6,673 bases of DNA from Campylobacterales bacterium (GCA_027038335.1 JALVWI010000212.1:2497-9169), one strand, 5' to 3'; shown: positions 1 through 5,946, counted from the first letter of the stretch. Translations and numbers: made by a program. The notes: generated by a model not told the origin, from the sequence alone.

Positions 1-708
1 GTGTGAGGGATTTTCTGTGGCGTAAAATTTTATATTTGTTTTATTACTATTTTTTTTGAGGTTATAATGTAATTTTAGATACTCTACTATGGCATTTCCT
101 GAGTGGATAAGTGTAGTATTTGGAAAATATTTTTTGTACTCTTTTTCTATGAGAGGGAAATGAGTACATCCCATGATAAGAGCGTCTATAGAGTTTATAT
201 TTTTAAAATAGTGGTTCATTGTAGCATTTACAATATCACCGCTGTAAATCTTTTCTTCAACCAAGGGTACAAAAAGAGGAGTAGCCTTTTGAGTTATATT
301 TTTATATCCATAAGATTGTAAAAGTTTTTTATATTTTTCACTTTTGATAGTTGCTTTTGTTCCAGTTATAACAAGCTTTGCATTTTTATCTTTTATTTTA
401 TTTGTTACGGCAATAACTCCGGGTTTTATTACTCCAACTACAGGAAAAGGTGCAACTTCTCGTAGTTCGTCTATAGCATAAGCACTAACACTATTGCATG
501 CAACGATAAGAAGATCTATATCAAAATTTTTAAAAAATTCTAATGCTTCAAGTGCATATCTTATGATAGTATTTTTATCTTTTGGACCGTAAGGAACCCG
601 TGCGGTATCTCCGTAGTAAATAATCTCTTCAAATAGTTTCTCTTGCAAAAGAGATTTAACGACACTTAATCCTCCAACCCCACTATCAAACACGCCGGCT
701 TTTATCAT
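1..708 (-). CDS. murI: Glutamate racemase MurI (3' end truncated by window edge)
   Basis: Cytoplasmic, cofactor-independent racemase converting L-glutamate to D-glutamate for peptidoglycan precursors. The reading frame is open from the ATG at 708 to the window edge, giving 236 residues with no stop. Seen directly: the N-terminal motif GVFDSGVGGLSV with the acidic active-site residue Asp8, the YYGDTARVPYG segment (residues 31-41), the first catalytic cysteine Cys71 in VACNSVSA, and the second catalytic pair Cys181/His183 in MGCTHFPL. The first motif carries Ser where many family members have Thr (ACNTAS); this is conservative. The last readable residues are FYATENPSH, close to the usual C-terminus of about 250 residues, so probably only some 10-20 residues are missing. 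A purine-rich RBS (AAAGG, complement of about 714-720) precedes the ATG. The gene lies 38 bases after the rho stop on the same strand with no visible terminator, so rho-murI co-transcription is likely. Helicobacter pylori has the same order. Confidence 0.95.
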   Translation of the reverse strand, partial: MIKAGVFDSGVGGLSVVKSLLQEKLFEEIIYYGDTARVPYGPKDKNTIIRYALEALEFFKNFDIDLLIVACNSVSAYAIDELREVAPFPVVGVIKPGVIAVTNKIKDKNAKLVITGTKATIKSEKYKKLLQSYGYKNITQKATPLFVPLVEEKIYSGDIVNATMNHYFKNINSIDALIMGCTHFPLIEKEYKKYFPNTTLIHSGNAIVEYLKLHYNLKKNSNKTNIKFYATENPSH

Positions 709-746
709 ATAAAACCTTTATTTAAGCTCTTAGCATTCGGTACTAT

Positions 747-2105
747 TTAGTCATTCATTATAGATAAAAATTCTTTATTGTCTTTAGTTTTTAAGAGTTT
801 TGAATAGAGGAATTTCAGAGCTTCTATCTCTTCCATTTGGCTTATAGCGGTTCTTAATGCCCAGATTTTTGGTAAGTCATCTTTATCTACCAAAAGTTCC
901 TCTTTTCTTGTGCCTGATTTGACTATATTGATAGCCGGATATATTCTTCTGTCTGATATATGTCTATCAAGGATAATTTCACTATTGCCGGTACCTTTAA
1001 ACTCTTCAAAAATAACTTCATCCATTCTTGAGCCTGTATCAACTAGTGCGGTTGATATGATAGTAAGACTTCCGCCGTTTTCTATATTTCTTGCTGCTCC
1101 AAAAAATCTTTTTGGTTTATGAAGTGCATTTGCATCAACACCGCCGCTTAGTACTTTTCCGCTACTAGGAGTTACTGTGTTGTAAGCTCTTGCAAGTCTC
1201 GTAATAGAATCAAGTAGTATAACCACATCTTTTCCTATCTCAACTCTTCTTTTTGCTTTTTCTATAACAAGTTCAGCAACTCTTACATGATTGTTGGCTG
1301 AAAGGTCAAAAGTAGAACTATAAACATCACCTTTGACACTTCTTTGCATATCTGTAACTTCTTCAGGTCTTTCATCTACCAAAAGGACGATAAGTTCTAC
1401 TTCAGGATGATTGTGTGTAATTCCATGAGCCAACTCTTTTAAAAGCTCTGTTTTACCGCTTCTTGGGGGTGCAACTATGAGAGCTCTTTGTCCTTTTCCT
1501 ATCGGTATAAAAAGATCAAGCACTCTTCCGGTTAGTTTCAAAGGATCATACTCGAGTTTTAGCTTTTGAGTAGGATATAAAGGAGTTAAATTTTCAAAAA
1601 GAGGTCTATTTCTACTCTCTTTCATAGGAAGATAATTTATAGCTTCTATCTTTAAAAGTGCATAGTATCTCTCTTGATCTTTTGGCGGTCTAACTTGTCC
1701 TGTTACTACATCTCCCGTTCTTAAAGCAAACTTTTTTACTTGAGTTGCACTTACATAAGCATCATTAGCACTGTCGCTTAGGTTTTCATCTACTGCTCTT
1801 AAAAATCCATATCCTTCATGAGTTATCTCTAAAATTCCTGTAAAAAGTATATATCCGCCCTTGCTTGTTTGGGATTTGAGTATCTCAAACATCAAATCTT
1901 GTCTTTTATATTGGTTTGGATTTTCTATACCTAGACCAGAAGCTATATTTATAAGTTCTTCTATATTTTTTTTACGAAGTTCTTCTATCCTATAACCTTC
2001 AACAGGAATATGCGTTCTTTTTCCATTATATTTTTTTCCGTTTGTAACGGTACTATTGGCATTTTTATTTTGTCCATTTTGTCTTGAACTATCTGAAGTG
2101 TTCAT
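747..2105 (-). CDS. rho: Transcription termination factor Rho
   Basis: Hexameric RNA-dependent ATPase/translocase that ends transcription at C-rich unstructured sites. The 452 residues are full length. Order: an Asn/Gln/Lys-rich low-complexity tail (about 1-31), the helical Rho N-terminal domain (about 36-80), the cold-shock-like primary RNA-binding domain (about 84-160, with GYGFLR at 98-103 and RTGDVVTGQVRPP), then the RecA-like motor. In the motor, Walker A is APPRSGKT (212-219), the catalytic-glutamate segment is LLVDERPEEVTDM (Glu245), Walker B is VILLDS (Asp299), the Q-loop region is TPSSGKVLSGGVDANAL, and the R-loop is KGTGNSEI (370-377). Walker A reads RSGKT where E. coli has KAGKT; the essential GKT is intact. 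The ATG at 2105 is supported by an AAGAAGG ribosome binding site just upstream. The gene has its own strong promoter immediately after the preceding gene and is followed closely by murI. Confidence 0.98.
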   Translation of the reverse strand: MNTSDSSRQNGQNKNANSTVTNGKKYNGKRTHIPVEGYRIEELRKKNIEELINIASGLGIENPNQYKRQDLMFEILKSQTSKGGYILFTGILEITHEGYGFLRAVDENLSDSANDAYVSATQVKKFALRTGDVVTGQVRPPKDQERYYALLKIEAINYLPMKESRNRPLFENLTPLYPTQKLKLEYDPLKLTGRVLDLFIPIGKGQRALIVAPPRSGKTELLKELAHGITHNHPEVELIVLLVDERPEEVTDMQRSVKGDVYSSTFDLSANNHVRVAELVIEKAKRRVEIGKDVVILLDSITRLARAYNTVTPSSGKVLSGGVDANALHKPKRFFGAARNIENGGSLTIISTALVDTGSRMDEVIFEEFKGTGNSEIILDRHISDRRIYPAINIVKSGTRKEELLVDKDDLPKIWALRTAISQMEEIEALKFLYSKLLKTKDNKEFLSIMND

Positions 2106-2170
2106 TCTACCTTCTTTTTGTTTTATTTGGGTTGTTGTAGTTTTTGAAGCGGTATGCTAAAAGTTTTTAT
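2106..2170 (-). promoter_or_regulatory. C-rich, G-poor leader of rho; candidate autoregulatory Rho-loading site
   Basis: This is the inferred 5' untranslated region of rho, from the predicted transcription start near 2170 to the ATG. Read in the mRNA sense, the 41 bases complementary to 2120-2160 contain 12 C and only 2 G, and the 29 bases complementary to 2120-2148 contain 8 C and no G, in an otherwise AT-rich region. Spaced C residues in A/U with almost no G and no visible hairpin are what Rho loads on. Rho autoregulation by attenuation in its own leader is established in E. coli; its operation here is inference. The rho ribosome binding site AAGAAGG lies at the downstream end. Confidence 0.4.
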
Positions 2171-2176
2171 AAATGT

Positions 2177-2205
2177 ATTTTATAATAAGTTATGATTTTT
2201 GTCAA
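2177..2205 (-). promoter_or_regulatory. Near-consensus sigma70-type promoter of rho
   Basis: On the minus strand a perfect -35 box TTGACA (complement of 2200-2205) is separated by exactly 17 bases from a -10 box TAAAAT (complement of 2177-2182, five of six matches). The start of transcription is predicted near 2170. The -35 box begins 11 bases beyond the stop codon of the hemerythrin-like gene, so rho can be expressed independently of it. It is the best -35 box in the window. Confidence 0.75.
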
Positions 2206-2216
2206 ATAAAAAAACA

Positions 2217-2717
2217 TTATCTTTTGTATAGAGGATAAAGTTCCGATTCTTCTATCTCTATTCTTGATTGTAAAATTTTTCCTATTGCATTGAGTTCACT
2301 TTTAAAAAGACCTAGGTATTGGTCGTTGAATTCTACAGTTTCGTATTTTTTTAAAAAGCTAAAAACATTTTTGTATATCTCTTCAGCCGATTTTGACATC
2401 TCATCTATAAAATCCTCATCCTCCATATCTTTGTAATAATTTTTAAGATATGTATAAAGTTGTATTTTTTCACTGTAATTGTGGATCTCAAGATTTACTT
2501 TAAATGCTTTAAGGTATTGTTTAAGAGTTTTATATTTTTTGTTTTGAGCAGTTTTTGCAATTTTAGTAAATTCTTTTACAAGCTCTCTGTGTTCATTAAT
2601 AAGTGTTTGTATGAGGTTGTTGTTGTATGGTACTCCTACATTTTTGGATAAATGTAGATTTTCATCAGTTTTTATTTGCTCATCAGTTTTTCCAAATATC
2701 TTGCTAAAAAAACCCAT
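2217..2717 (-). CDS. Hemerythrin-like (HHE-fold) small helical protein with incomplete metal ligand set
   Basis: Cytoplasmic all-helical protein of 166 residues without signal peptide or membrane segment. Spacing and motifs resemble the hemerythrin / HHE family: NEHRELVKEF in helix 1 (His43), IHNYSEKIQLYTYL in helix 2 (His79, Glu83), and IEIEESELYPLY in the last helix (Glu156/Glu157). Typical HHE domains carry a histidine in the last helix in the pattern H-I-x-x-E-E-x-x-L-F/Y-P; here that position is Arg152. The third helix (about 105-123) has no histidine at all. At most two His and a few Glu remain of the usual five-His, two-acid diiron site, so oxygen or iron binding is doubtful. The layout also recalls the Rsd/AlgQ helical family of sigma-factor binders, but I cannot show homology. 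The ATG at 2717 has a near-perfect ribosome binding site. The gene lies upstream of rho on the same strand and divergent from ccoI. Family call is moderate; function unknown. Confidence 0.7.
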   Translation of the reverse strand: MGFFSKIFGKTDEQIKTDENLHLSKNVGVPYNNNLIQTLINEHRELVKEFTKIAKTAQNKKYKTLKQYLKAFKVNLEIHNYSEKIQLYTYLKNYYKDMEDEDFIDEMSKSAEEIYKNVFSFLKKYETVEFNDQYLGLFKSELNAIGKILQSRIEIEESELYPLYKR

Positions 2718-2722
2718 TTCAA

Positions 2723-2755
2723 ACCTCCTTTAAAATTCTTATCATTTATAGTATA
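2723..2755 (-). promoter_or_regulatory. Likely -10 box and very strong RBS of the hemerythrin-like gene
   Basis: On the minus strand a TATACT -10 box (complement of 2750-2755) predicts a start near 2743 and a leader of about 26 bases. No good -35 box is seen at the expected distance. The leader contains AAAGGAGGT (complement of 2723-2731), almost a full match to the 16S anti-Shine-Dalgarno sequence and the strongest ribosome binding site in the window, ending five bases before the ATG. Confidence 0.55.
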
Positions 2756-2759
2756 CTAT
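2748..2759. repeat. 12-bp perfect palindrome in the divergent promoter region
   Basis: The sequence ATAGTATACTAT reads the same on both strands and contains TATACT in each orientation. It covers the -10 box of the minus-strand hemerythrin-like gene and lies about 27 bases upstream of the predicted -35 box of ccoI. It could be a small operator, but in such AT-rich DNA it may simply be a -10 box that happens to be symmetric. The symmetry does not extend beyond 12 bases. Confidence 0.35.
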
Positions 2760-2785
2760 TTTAATTCTTAAATTATTTTTGTTTG

Positions 2786-2813
2786 TTTACTTTCAGCTAA
2801 AATGTTCTATAAT
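2786..2813 (+). promoter_or_regulatory. Promoter of ccoI-ccoS
   Basis: A consensus -10 box TATAAT at 2808-2813 is preceded, after a 16-base spacer, by TTTACT at 2786-2791 (four of six matches to TTGACA). Transcription would begin near 2820, nine or so bases before the GAGGGG ribosome binding site. The -10 box lies downstream of the ATG at 2802, so if this promoter is used that ATG is not in the mRNA. Confidence 0.6.
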
Positions 2814-2828
2814 TCATTATTCAAAAAA

Positions 2829-2836
2829 GAGGGGAT
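2829..2836 (+). promoter_or_regulatory. RBS that selects the TTG start of ccoI
   Basis: GAGGGGAT (2829-2836) sits four bases before an in-frame TTG at 2841. By contrast, the bases before the ATG at 2802 (TTTCAGCTAAA) contain no Shine-Dalgarno match. This is the main sequence evidence for starting the protein at 2841. Confidence 0.7.
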
Positions 2837-2840
2837 AGTT

Positions 2841-5249
2841 TTGTCCAAAATTGTTTGTGATCATTGCAAGCTGGAATTTGATGAAAAAGTAATGATCAAA
2901 GATGAGATAAATGGAGAGATAAAATATTTTTGTTGTAAAGGTTGCCAAGGTATTTATCATCTTTTAAGAAGCGAAGGACTTGATGACTTTTATGATAAGT
3001 TGGGCAACAATAAACTTGAACCGCCAAAAGAGTTAAATGATGATTTACATAAATTTGATCTTGAGGGTTTTAAGAAAAAATATATAACAGAAAAAAATGG
3101 ACTTTGTGAAATAAATCTTATCATAGAAGGTATCCACTGTTCAGCTTGTGTGTGGTTAAATGAAAAAGTACTTCATCAAACAGAAGGAATTGTAGAAGCA
3201 AGTATAAATTATACAAACAATAAAGCTAAAATTGTTTGGGATCCTGATACTATAAAATTATCTAAAATTATAGAAACTATAAGAGGTATAGGATATAACG
3301 GTTATCCTTATGATCCAAAACTTCAGGAAGAAAAAGCAAATAAGGCAAGAAGAGATTATTACTCAAGACTACTTGTAGCTATATTTGCTACAATGAATAT
3401 CATGTGGATAGCTATCGCTGAATATACGGGGTATTTTACCGGTATGAGAAGTGATATGAAAAATGTTTTAAATATTGCTGAGTTTATACTCGCTACACCT
3501 ACACTTTTTTATACCGGATGGATTTATTTTAAGGGTGCATATTTTGGACTTAAAAATAGATTTGTCAATATGGATGTTCTTGTCGCTACCGGTGCAACTC
3601 TAGCTTATGTTTACTCTATATATGCAATGGTTAGCGGAAATGGAGAAGTGTATTTTGACTCTGTAACGATGATAGTTACTTTTGTGTTTATCGGTAAGTA
3701 TCTTGAAGTTTTAAGTAAAAAAAGTGCAGTTGATAGTATGGATAGCATACTTGGTTCGATCCCTACCGAAGTATTGGTAGTGCTTGGAAATGAAAAAACT
3801 TTGGTACCTGTTGAAGAGATAAAAGAGGGCGACATCATAGAGATAAAGCCCGGAGATAAGATAGTCATAGACGGAGTTATCATTTCAGGTGAAGGAAATT
3901 TTGACTTATCAAGTTTGACAGGAGAAAGTGAGCCTGTACATAAAAAAGAGGGTGAAGAGATCATTAGCGGATCAGTTGGACTTGATAGTGTTATAAGATA
4001 TAGAGCAACAAAAGAGTATGCAAGTTCTATGCTTTGCTCTATTGCTACTTTGCTTGATGAATCTATCACAAAAAAGCCTCATATAGAAAAACTTGCAGAT
4101 GTGATCAGTGGGTATTTTTCTTTTGTTATACTCTCTTTGTCTGCTATAACATTTTTATTTTGGTATTTTTATATAGGAAGCGGATTTGAGAGAGCTTTGA
4201 TAGTGGCGATTTCAGTTATCGTCATAGCTTGTCCTTGTGCTTTAGGACTTGCTACTCCCATGGCAACACTCATAGGTATAGGGGTGGCTTCAAAGAAAGG
4301 TATCCTTTTTAAAGAAGCCTCTTTTTTAGAGAGTATGGCAAAAAGTGATACCTTAGTGCTGGATAAAACAGGAACTATAACAGAAGGTAAGCCTAAAGTT
4401 ATCAAATTTGACAAAGTTGAAGAGTTTGATATGGATATTTTATATTCACTAGTCAAATCCTCTAAACATCCTATCAGTCAAGCCATTGTGCAATATTTAC
4501 AACAGCATTATGAAGATGTCAAAGAGATAGAGTTAAAAGATATGAAAAATATAGAGGCAAGGGGTATAAGTGCAAATTGTGGTGGAAAAAAGGTTTTTGG
4601 AGGTAATGTAAAACTTATAAAAGAGATGGGGTTGGAATTTGATAAAGAGTATGAAAACAGTATCTTTATCTTTGCTATTGATGATAAGATAAAAGCACTA
4701 TTTGAGTTAAAAGATACTCCAAAAGAGGGAGCAAAAGAGGCAATAAAAGAGATAAAAAAGATGGGTTTAAAAACTATAATGCTAACAGGTGATAATGAAA
4801 AAGTAGCAAAGAAGATTGCCGGTGAAGTAGGTATAGATATCATATATCATTCACTTTTTCCAAAAGATAAAGCTGATATTGTTGAGAACTTACAAAAACA
4901 AGGCAAGATCGTTATAATGGCTGGAGACGGTATAAATGATGTGTTGGCATTATCTTTGAGCGATATAGCCGTAAGTATGGGAAGTGGAGCGGAAGTGAGC
5001 GTGGAAGTGAGTGATGTTGTTTTGCTCAATGATGATATAATGGCTTTAAAAGATGCTATAAAACTAAGTAAAAGAGTTTATCTAAACATAAAAGAAAACC
5101 TTGTGCTTTCCGCTGTTTATAACTCTATAACCATACCTTTAGCGATGATGGGATATGTTATACCGTTGGTTGCGGCTTTGAGTATGTCTCTTAGTTCACT
5201 TTTGGTTGTCGGTAATTCGTATAGGATTAAATTAAAAATTAAAAATTAA
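2841..5249 (+). CDS. ccoI: Copper-translocating P1B-type ATPase for cbb3 oxidase assembly (CcoI/FixI type)
   Basis: Inner-membrane Cu(I) ATPase that supplies copper for the CuB centre of cbb3 cytochrome oxidase. With the TTG start it has 802 residues (815 from the in-frame ATG at 2802). Order: an N-terminal cysteine cluster (Cys6, Cys9, Cys31, Cys32, Cys35; the metal-binding domain typical of CcoI), a heavy-metal-associated domain with IHCSAC (Cys100, Cys103), four membrane helices (about 177-288), the actuator loop TGES (360-363), helices 5 and 6 with the transport motif CPC (464-466, CPCALGLATP), the phosphorylation motif DKTGT (Asp508), the nucleotide-binding His-Pro in SKHPIS (543-544), TGDN (649-652), GDGIND (695-700), and helices 7 and 8 with Tyr-Asn (760-761) and MSLSS (782-786). 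CPC, YN and MxxSS together are the Cu(I)-specific P1B-1 signature. The hinge reads GDGINDVLALS instead of the common GDGINDAPALA. ccoS follows after 25 bases, which supports the oxidase-assembly role over copper detoxification. The start is less certain than the identity. Confidence 0.95.
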   Translation: MSKIVCDHCKLEFDEKVMIKDEINGEIKYFCCKGCQGIYHLLRSEGLDDFYDKLGNNKLEPPKELNDDLHKFDLEGFKKKYITEKNGLCEINLIIEGIHCSACVWLNEKVLHQTEGIVEASINYTNNKAKIVWDPDTIKLSKIIETIRGIGYNGYPYDPKLQEEKANKARRDYYSRLLVAIFATMNIMWIAIAEYTGYFTGMRSDMKNVLNIAEFILATPTLFYTGWIYFKGAYFGLKNRFVNMDVLVATGATLAYVYSIYAMVSGNGEVYFDSVTMIVTFVFIGKYLEVLSKKSAVDSMDSILGSIPTEVLVVLGNEKTLVPVEEIKEGDIIEIKPGDKIVIDGVIISGEGNFDLSSLTGESEPVHKKEGEEIISGSVGLDSVIRYRATKEYASSMLCSIATLLDESITKKPHIEKLADVISGYFSFVILSLSAITFLFWYFYIGSGFERALIVAISVIVIACPCALGLATPMATLIGIGVASKKGILFKEASFLESMAKSDTLVLDKTGTITEGKPKVIKFDKVEEFDMDILYSLVKSSKHPISQAIVQYLQQHYEDVKEIELKDMKNIEARGISANCGGKKVFGGNVKLIKEMGLEFDKEYENSIFIFAIDDKIKALFELKDTPKEGAKEAIKEIKKMGLKTIMLTGDNEKVAKKIAGEVGIDIIYHSLFPKDKADIVENLQKQGKIVIMAGDGINDVLALSLSDIAVSMGSGAEVSVEVSDVVLLNDDIMALKDAIKLSKRVYLNIKENLVLSAVYNSITIPLAMMGYVIPLVAALSMSLSSLLVVGNSYRIKLKIKN

Positions 5250-5251
5250 AA
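5231..5251 (+). repeat. Three tandem copies of a 7-bp unit across the ccoI stop codon
   Basis: ATTAAAA occurs three times head to tail at 5231-5237, 5238-5244 and 5245-5251, with a partial unit (ATTAA) just before at 5226-5230. It encodes the last residues of CcoI (a Lys/Ile/Leu/Asn tail) and includes its TAA stop at 5247-5249. As the unit is not a multiple of three, a copy-number change would alter only the last few residues and the distance to ccoS. Confidence 0.85.
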
Positions 5252-5274
5252 ATGAACAATTTGGTAGGTGTAAA

Positions 5275-5508
5275 ATGAGTAGTGGGATTGTTGCTATAAT
5301 GTTAGGGGTTTCTACTTTTTTAGGGGCTTTGGGGCTTTGGGCACTTTTATGGGGTCTTAGAACCGGACAGTTTGATGATCAAAAAAAGTTTTTAGAAGGT
5401 GCAAAATTTGATAGTGAGGATGAATTGAATGATGCTGTAAATTTGGAAAAAAGAAAAAAAGAGATAAAGAAGAAGAAGGAGCAAAAGAGATATGCTCCTC
5501 CTGATTGA
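5275..5508 (+). CDS. ccoS: cbb3-type cytochrome oxidase assembly protein CcoS
   Basis: Small single-pass inner-membrane protein required for maturation of cbb3 oxidase; in Rhodobacter, loss of CcoS gives oxidase lacking haem and copper cofactors. The 77 residues comprise a hydrophobic helix at about 5-28, then the family hallmark WALLWGLRTGQFDD (22-35), and a soluble tail with a lysine/glutamate-rich stretch at about 58-72. The tail makes it slightly longer than many CcoS proteins. The ATG at 5275 is preceded by GGTAGGTG (5263-5270), a usable ribosome binding site. It lies 25 bases after ccoI on the same strand with no promoter or terminator visible between them, so the two form an operon. 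Its TGA ends at 5508, the base before the end of the convergent cytochrome gene. Confidence 0.95.
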   Translation: MSSGIVAIMLGVSTFLGALGLWALLWGLRTGQFDDQKKFLEGAKFDSEDELNDAVNLEKRKKEIKKKKEQKRYAPPD

Positions 5509-5808
5509 TTACTTAATAGTTGCTATATAGTTAGCTACAGCTTTGATCTGAGCATCGCTATAAGAAGCTACTTGACCTTTCATAACACCTTTCATAGGAC
5601 CACCGAAAGTTCCAGCTTTATAGCCCTCAAGTGCTTTTACTATCTCATCAGCTTTCATACCTTTAACAACTTTAGAAACACCAAGTGCTTTTTTGCTAAA
5701 GTCAGCACCATGACAACCTGCACACTTTGCAGTCAAAGCTTTACCGTCAGCTGCCATCAAAGACAACGCACCAGCAGTTACTAATGCAGCAATTACTAAT
5801 TTTTTCAT
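5509..5808 (-). CDS. Periplasmic class I monohaem cytochrome c (c553 type)
   Basis: Small soluble electron carrier of 99 residues, about 80 after export. A Sec signal peptide covers residues 1 to about 19 or 20 (Lys2-Lys3, a hydrophobic core, then LMAA before DGK). The single haem attachment site is CAGCH (Cys29, Cys32, His33), with His33 as one axial ligand. The other is probably Met76 in GVMKGQ, judged by its spacing to the C-terminal helix SDAQIKAVANYIATIK; Met72 is an alternative. The segment KCAGCHGADFSKKALG and the Gly/Lys-rich loop resemble the c553 cytochromes of Helicobacter and Sulfurimonas relatives. RBS TAAGGAG (complement of 5814-5820) precedes the ATG. It probably passes electrons from a bc1-type complex to a terminal oxidase such as cbb3; its position beside ccoI-ccoS fits, but it is transcribed in the opposite direction and the partner is inferred. 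Confidence 0.95.
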   Translation of the reverse strand: MKKLVIAALVTAGALSLMAADGKALTAKCAGCHGADFSKKALGVSKVVKGMKADEIVKALEGYKAGTFGGPMKGVMKGQVASYSDAQIKAVANYIATIK

Positions 5809-5834
5809 ATATACTCCTTAAAATTTGTCTTGTT

Positions 5835-5840
5835 ATTATA
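5835..5840 (-). promoter_or_regulatory. -10 box of the cytochrome c gene
   Basis: A perfect TATAAT on the minus strand, 27 bases upstream of the ATG at 5808, predicts a start near 5828 and a short leader containing the TAAGGAG ribosome binding site. No convincing -35 box is present at 16-18 bases, which is common for epsilonproteobacterial promoters, where the -35 region is poorly conserved. Confidence 0.55.
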
Positions 5841-5914
5841 TCTATTTTTTCTTTATAAAAGCTTATTTTTAAAGTCAGCTTTTATCTCTTATGGAAGTAA
5901 ACCCATTTTTTTAC

Positions 5915-5920
5915 TATAAT
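5915..5920 (+). promoter_or_regulatory. -10 box of the TPR protein gene
   Basis: A perfect TATAAT lies 26 bases upstream of the ATG at 5947, predicting a start near 5927. A T-tract (5906-5912) sits just upstream, but no clear -35 box is seen. With the cytochrome -10 box it forms a divergent promoter pair about 75 bases apart. Confidence 0.5.
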
Positions 5921-5946
5921 ATGCAAATTTTATATGTAGGGGCTTT

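Noticed and set aside
50..57. Eight-base T run in murI as a phase-variable tract
   Set aside because: Such runs are common in AT-rich coding sequence, and eight bases inside an essential housekeeping gene is weak evidence for phase variation.
103..321. 72-residue plus-strand open frame at the left end
   Set aside because: It is antisense to the conserved second half of murI, including the Cys181/His183 motif.
709..746. Terminator between rho and murI
   Set aside because: Only a weak short inverted repeat (TAAG/CTTA) is visible, with no GC-rich stem followed by a T-tract.
910..1122. 70-residue plus-strand open frame in rho
   Set aside because: It lies opposite the conserved motor domain of Rho and has no coding features of its own.
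2460..2651. 63-residue Phe/Val-rich plus-strand frame that resembles a membrane peptide
   Set aside because: It is antisense to the helical Lys/Glu-rich hemerythrin-like gene; hydrophobicity is the expected complement of Lys codons.
2718..2840. FNR- or CRP-type operator upstream of ccoI
   Set aside because: No TTGAT-N4-ATCAA-like or TGTGA-N6-TCACA-like inverted repeat is present; only the 12-bp TATACT palindrome was found.
3611..4069. 152-residue open frame on the minus strand inside ccoI
   Set aside because: It is antisense to the highly conserved actuator region of ccoI, has a Ser/Thr/Pro/Ile-rich shadow composition, and shows no recognisable domain.
4169..5029. Three further minus-strand open frames (60-111 residues) inside ccoI
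   Set aside because: All are antisense to conserved ATPase motifs (CPC, DKTGT, GDGIND) and have the biased composition expected of shadows.
5572..5784. 70-residue plus-strand open frame over the cytochrome gene
   Set aside because: It is antisense to the haem-binding cytochrome c, whose frame is clearly the real one.
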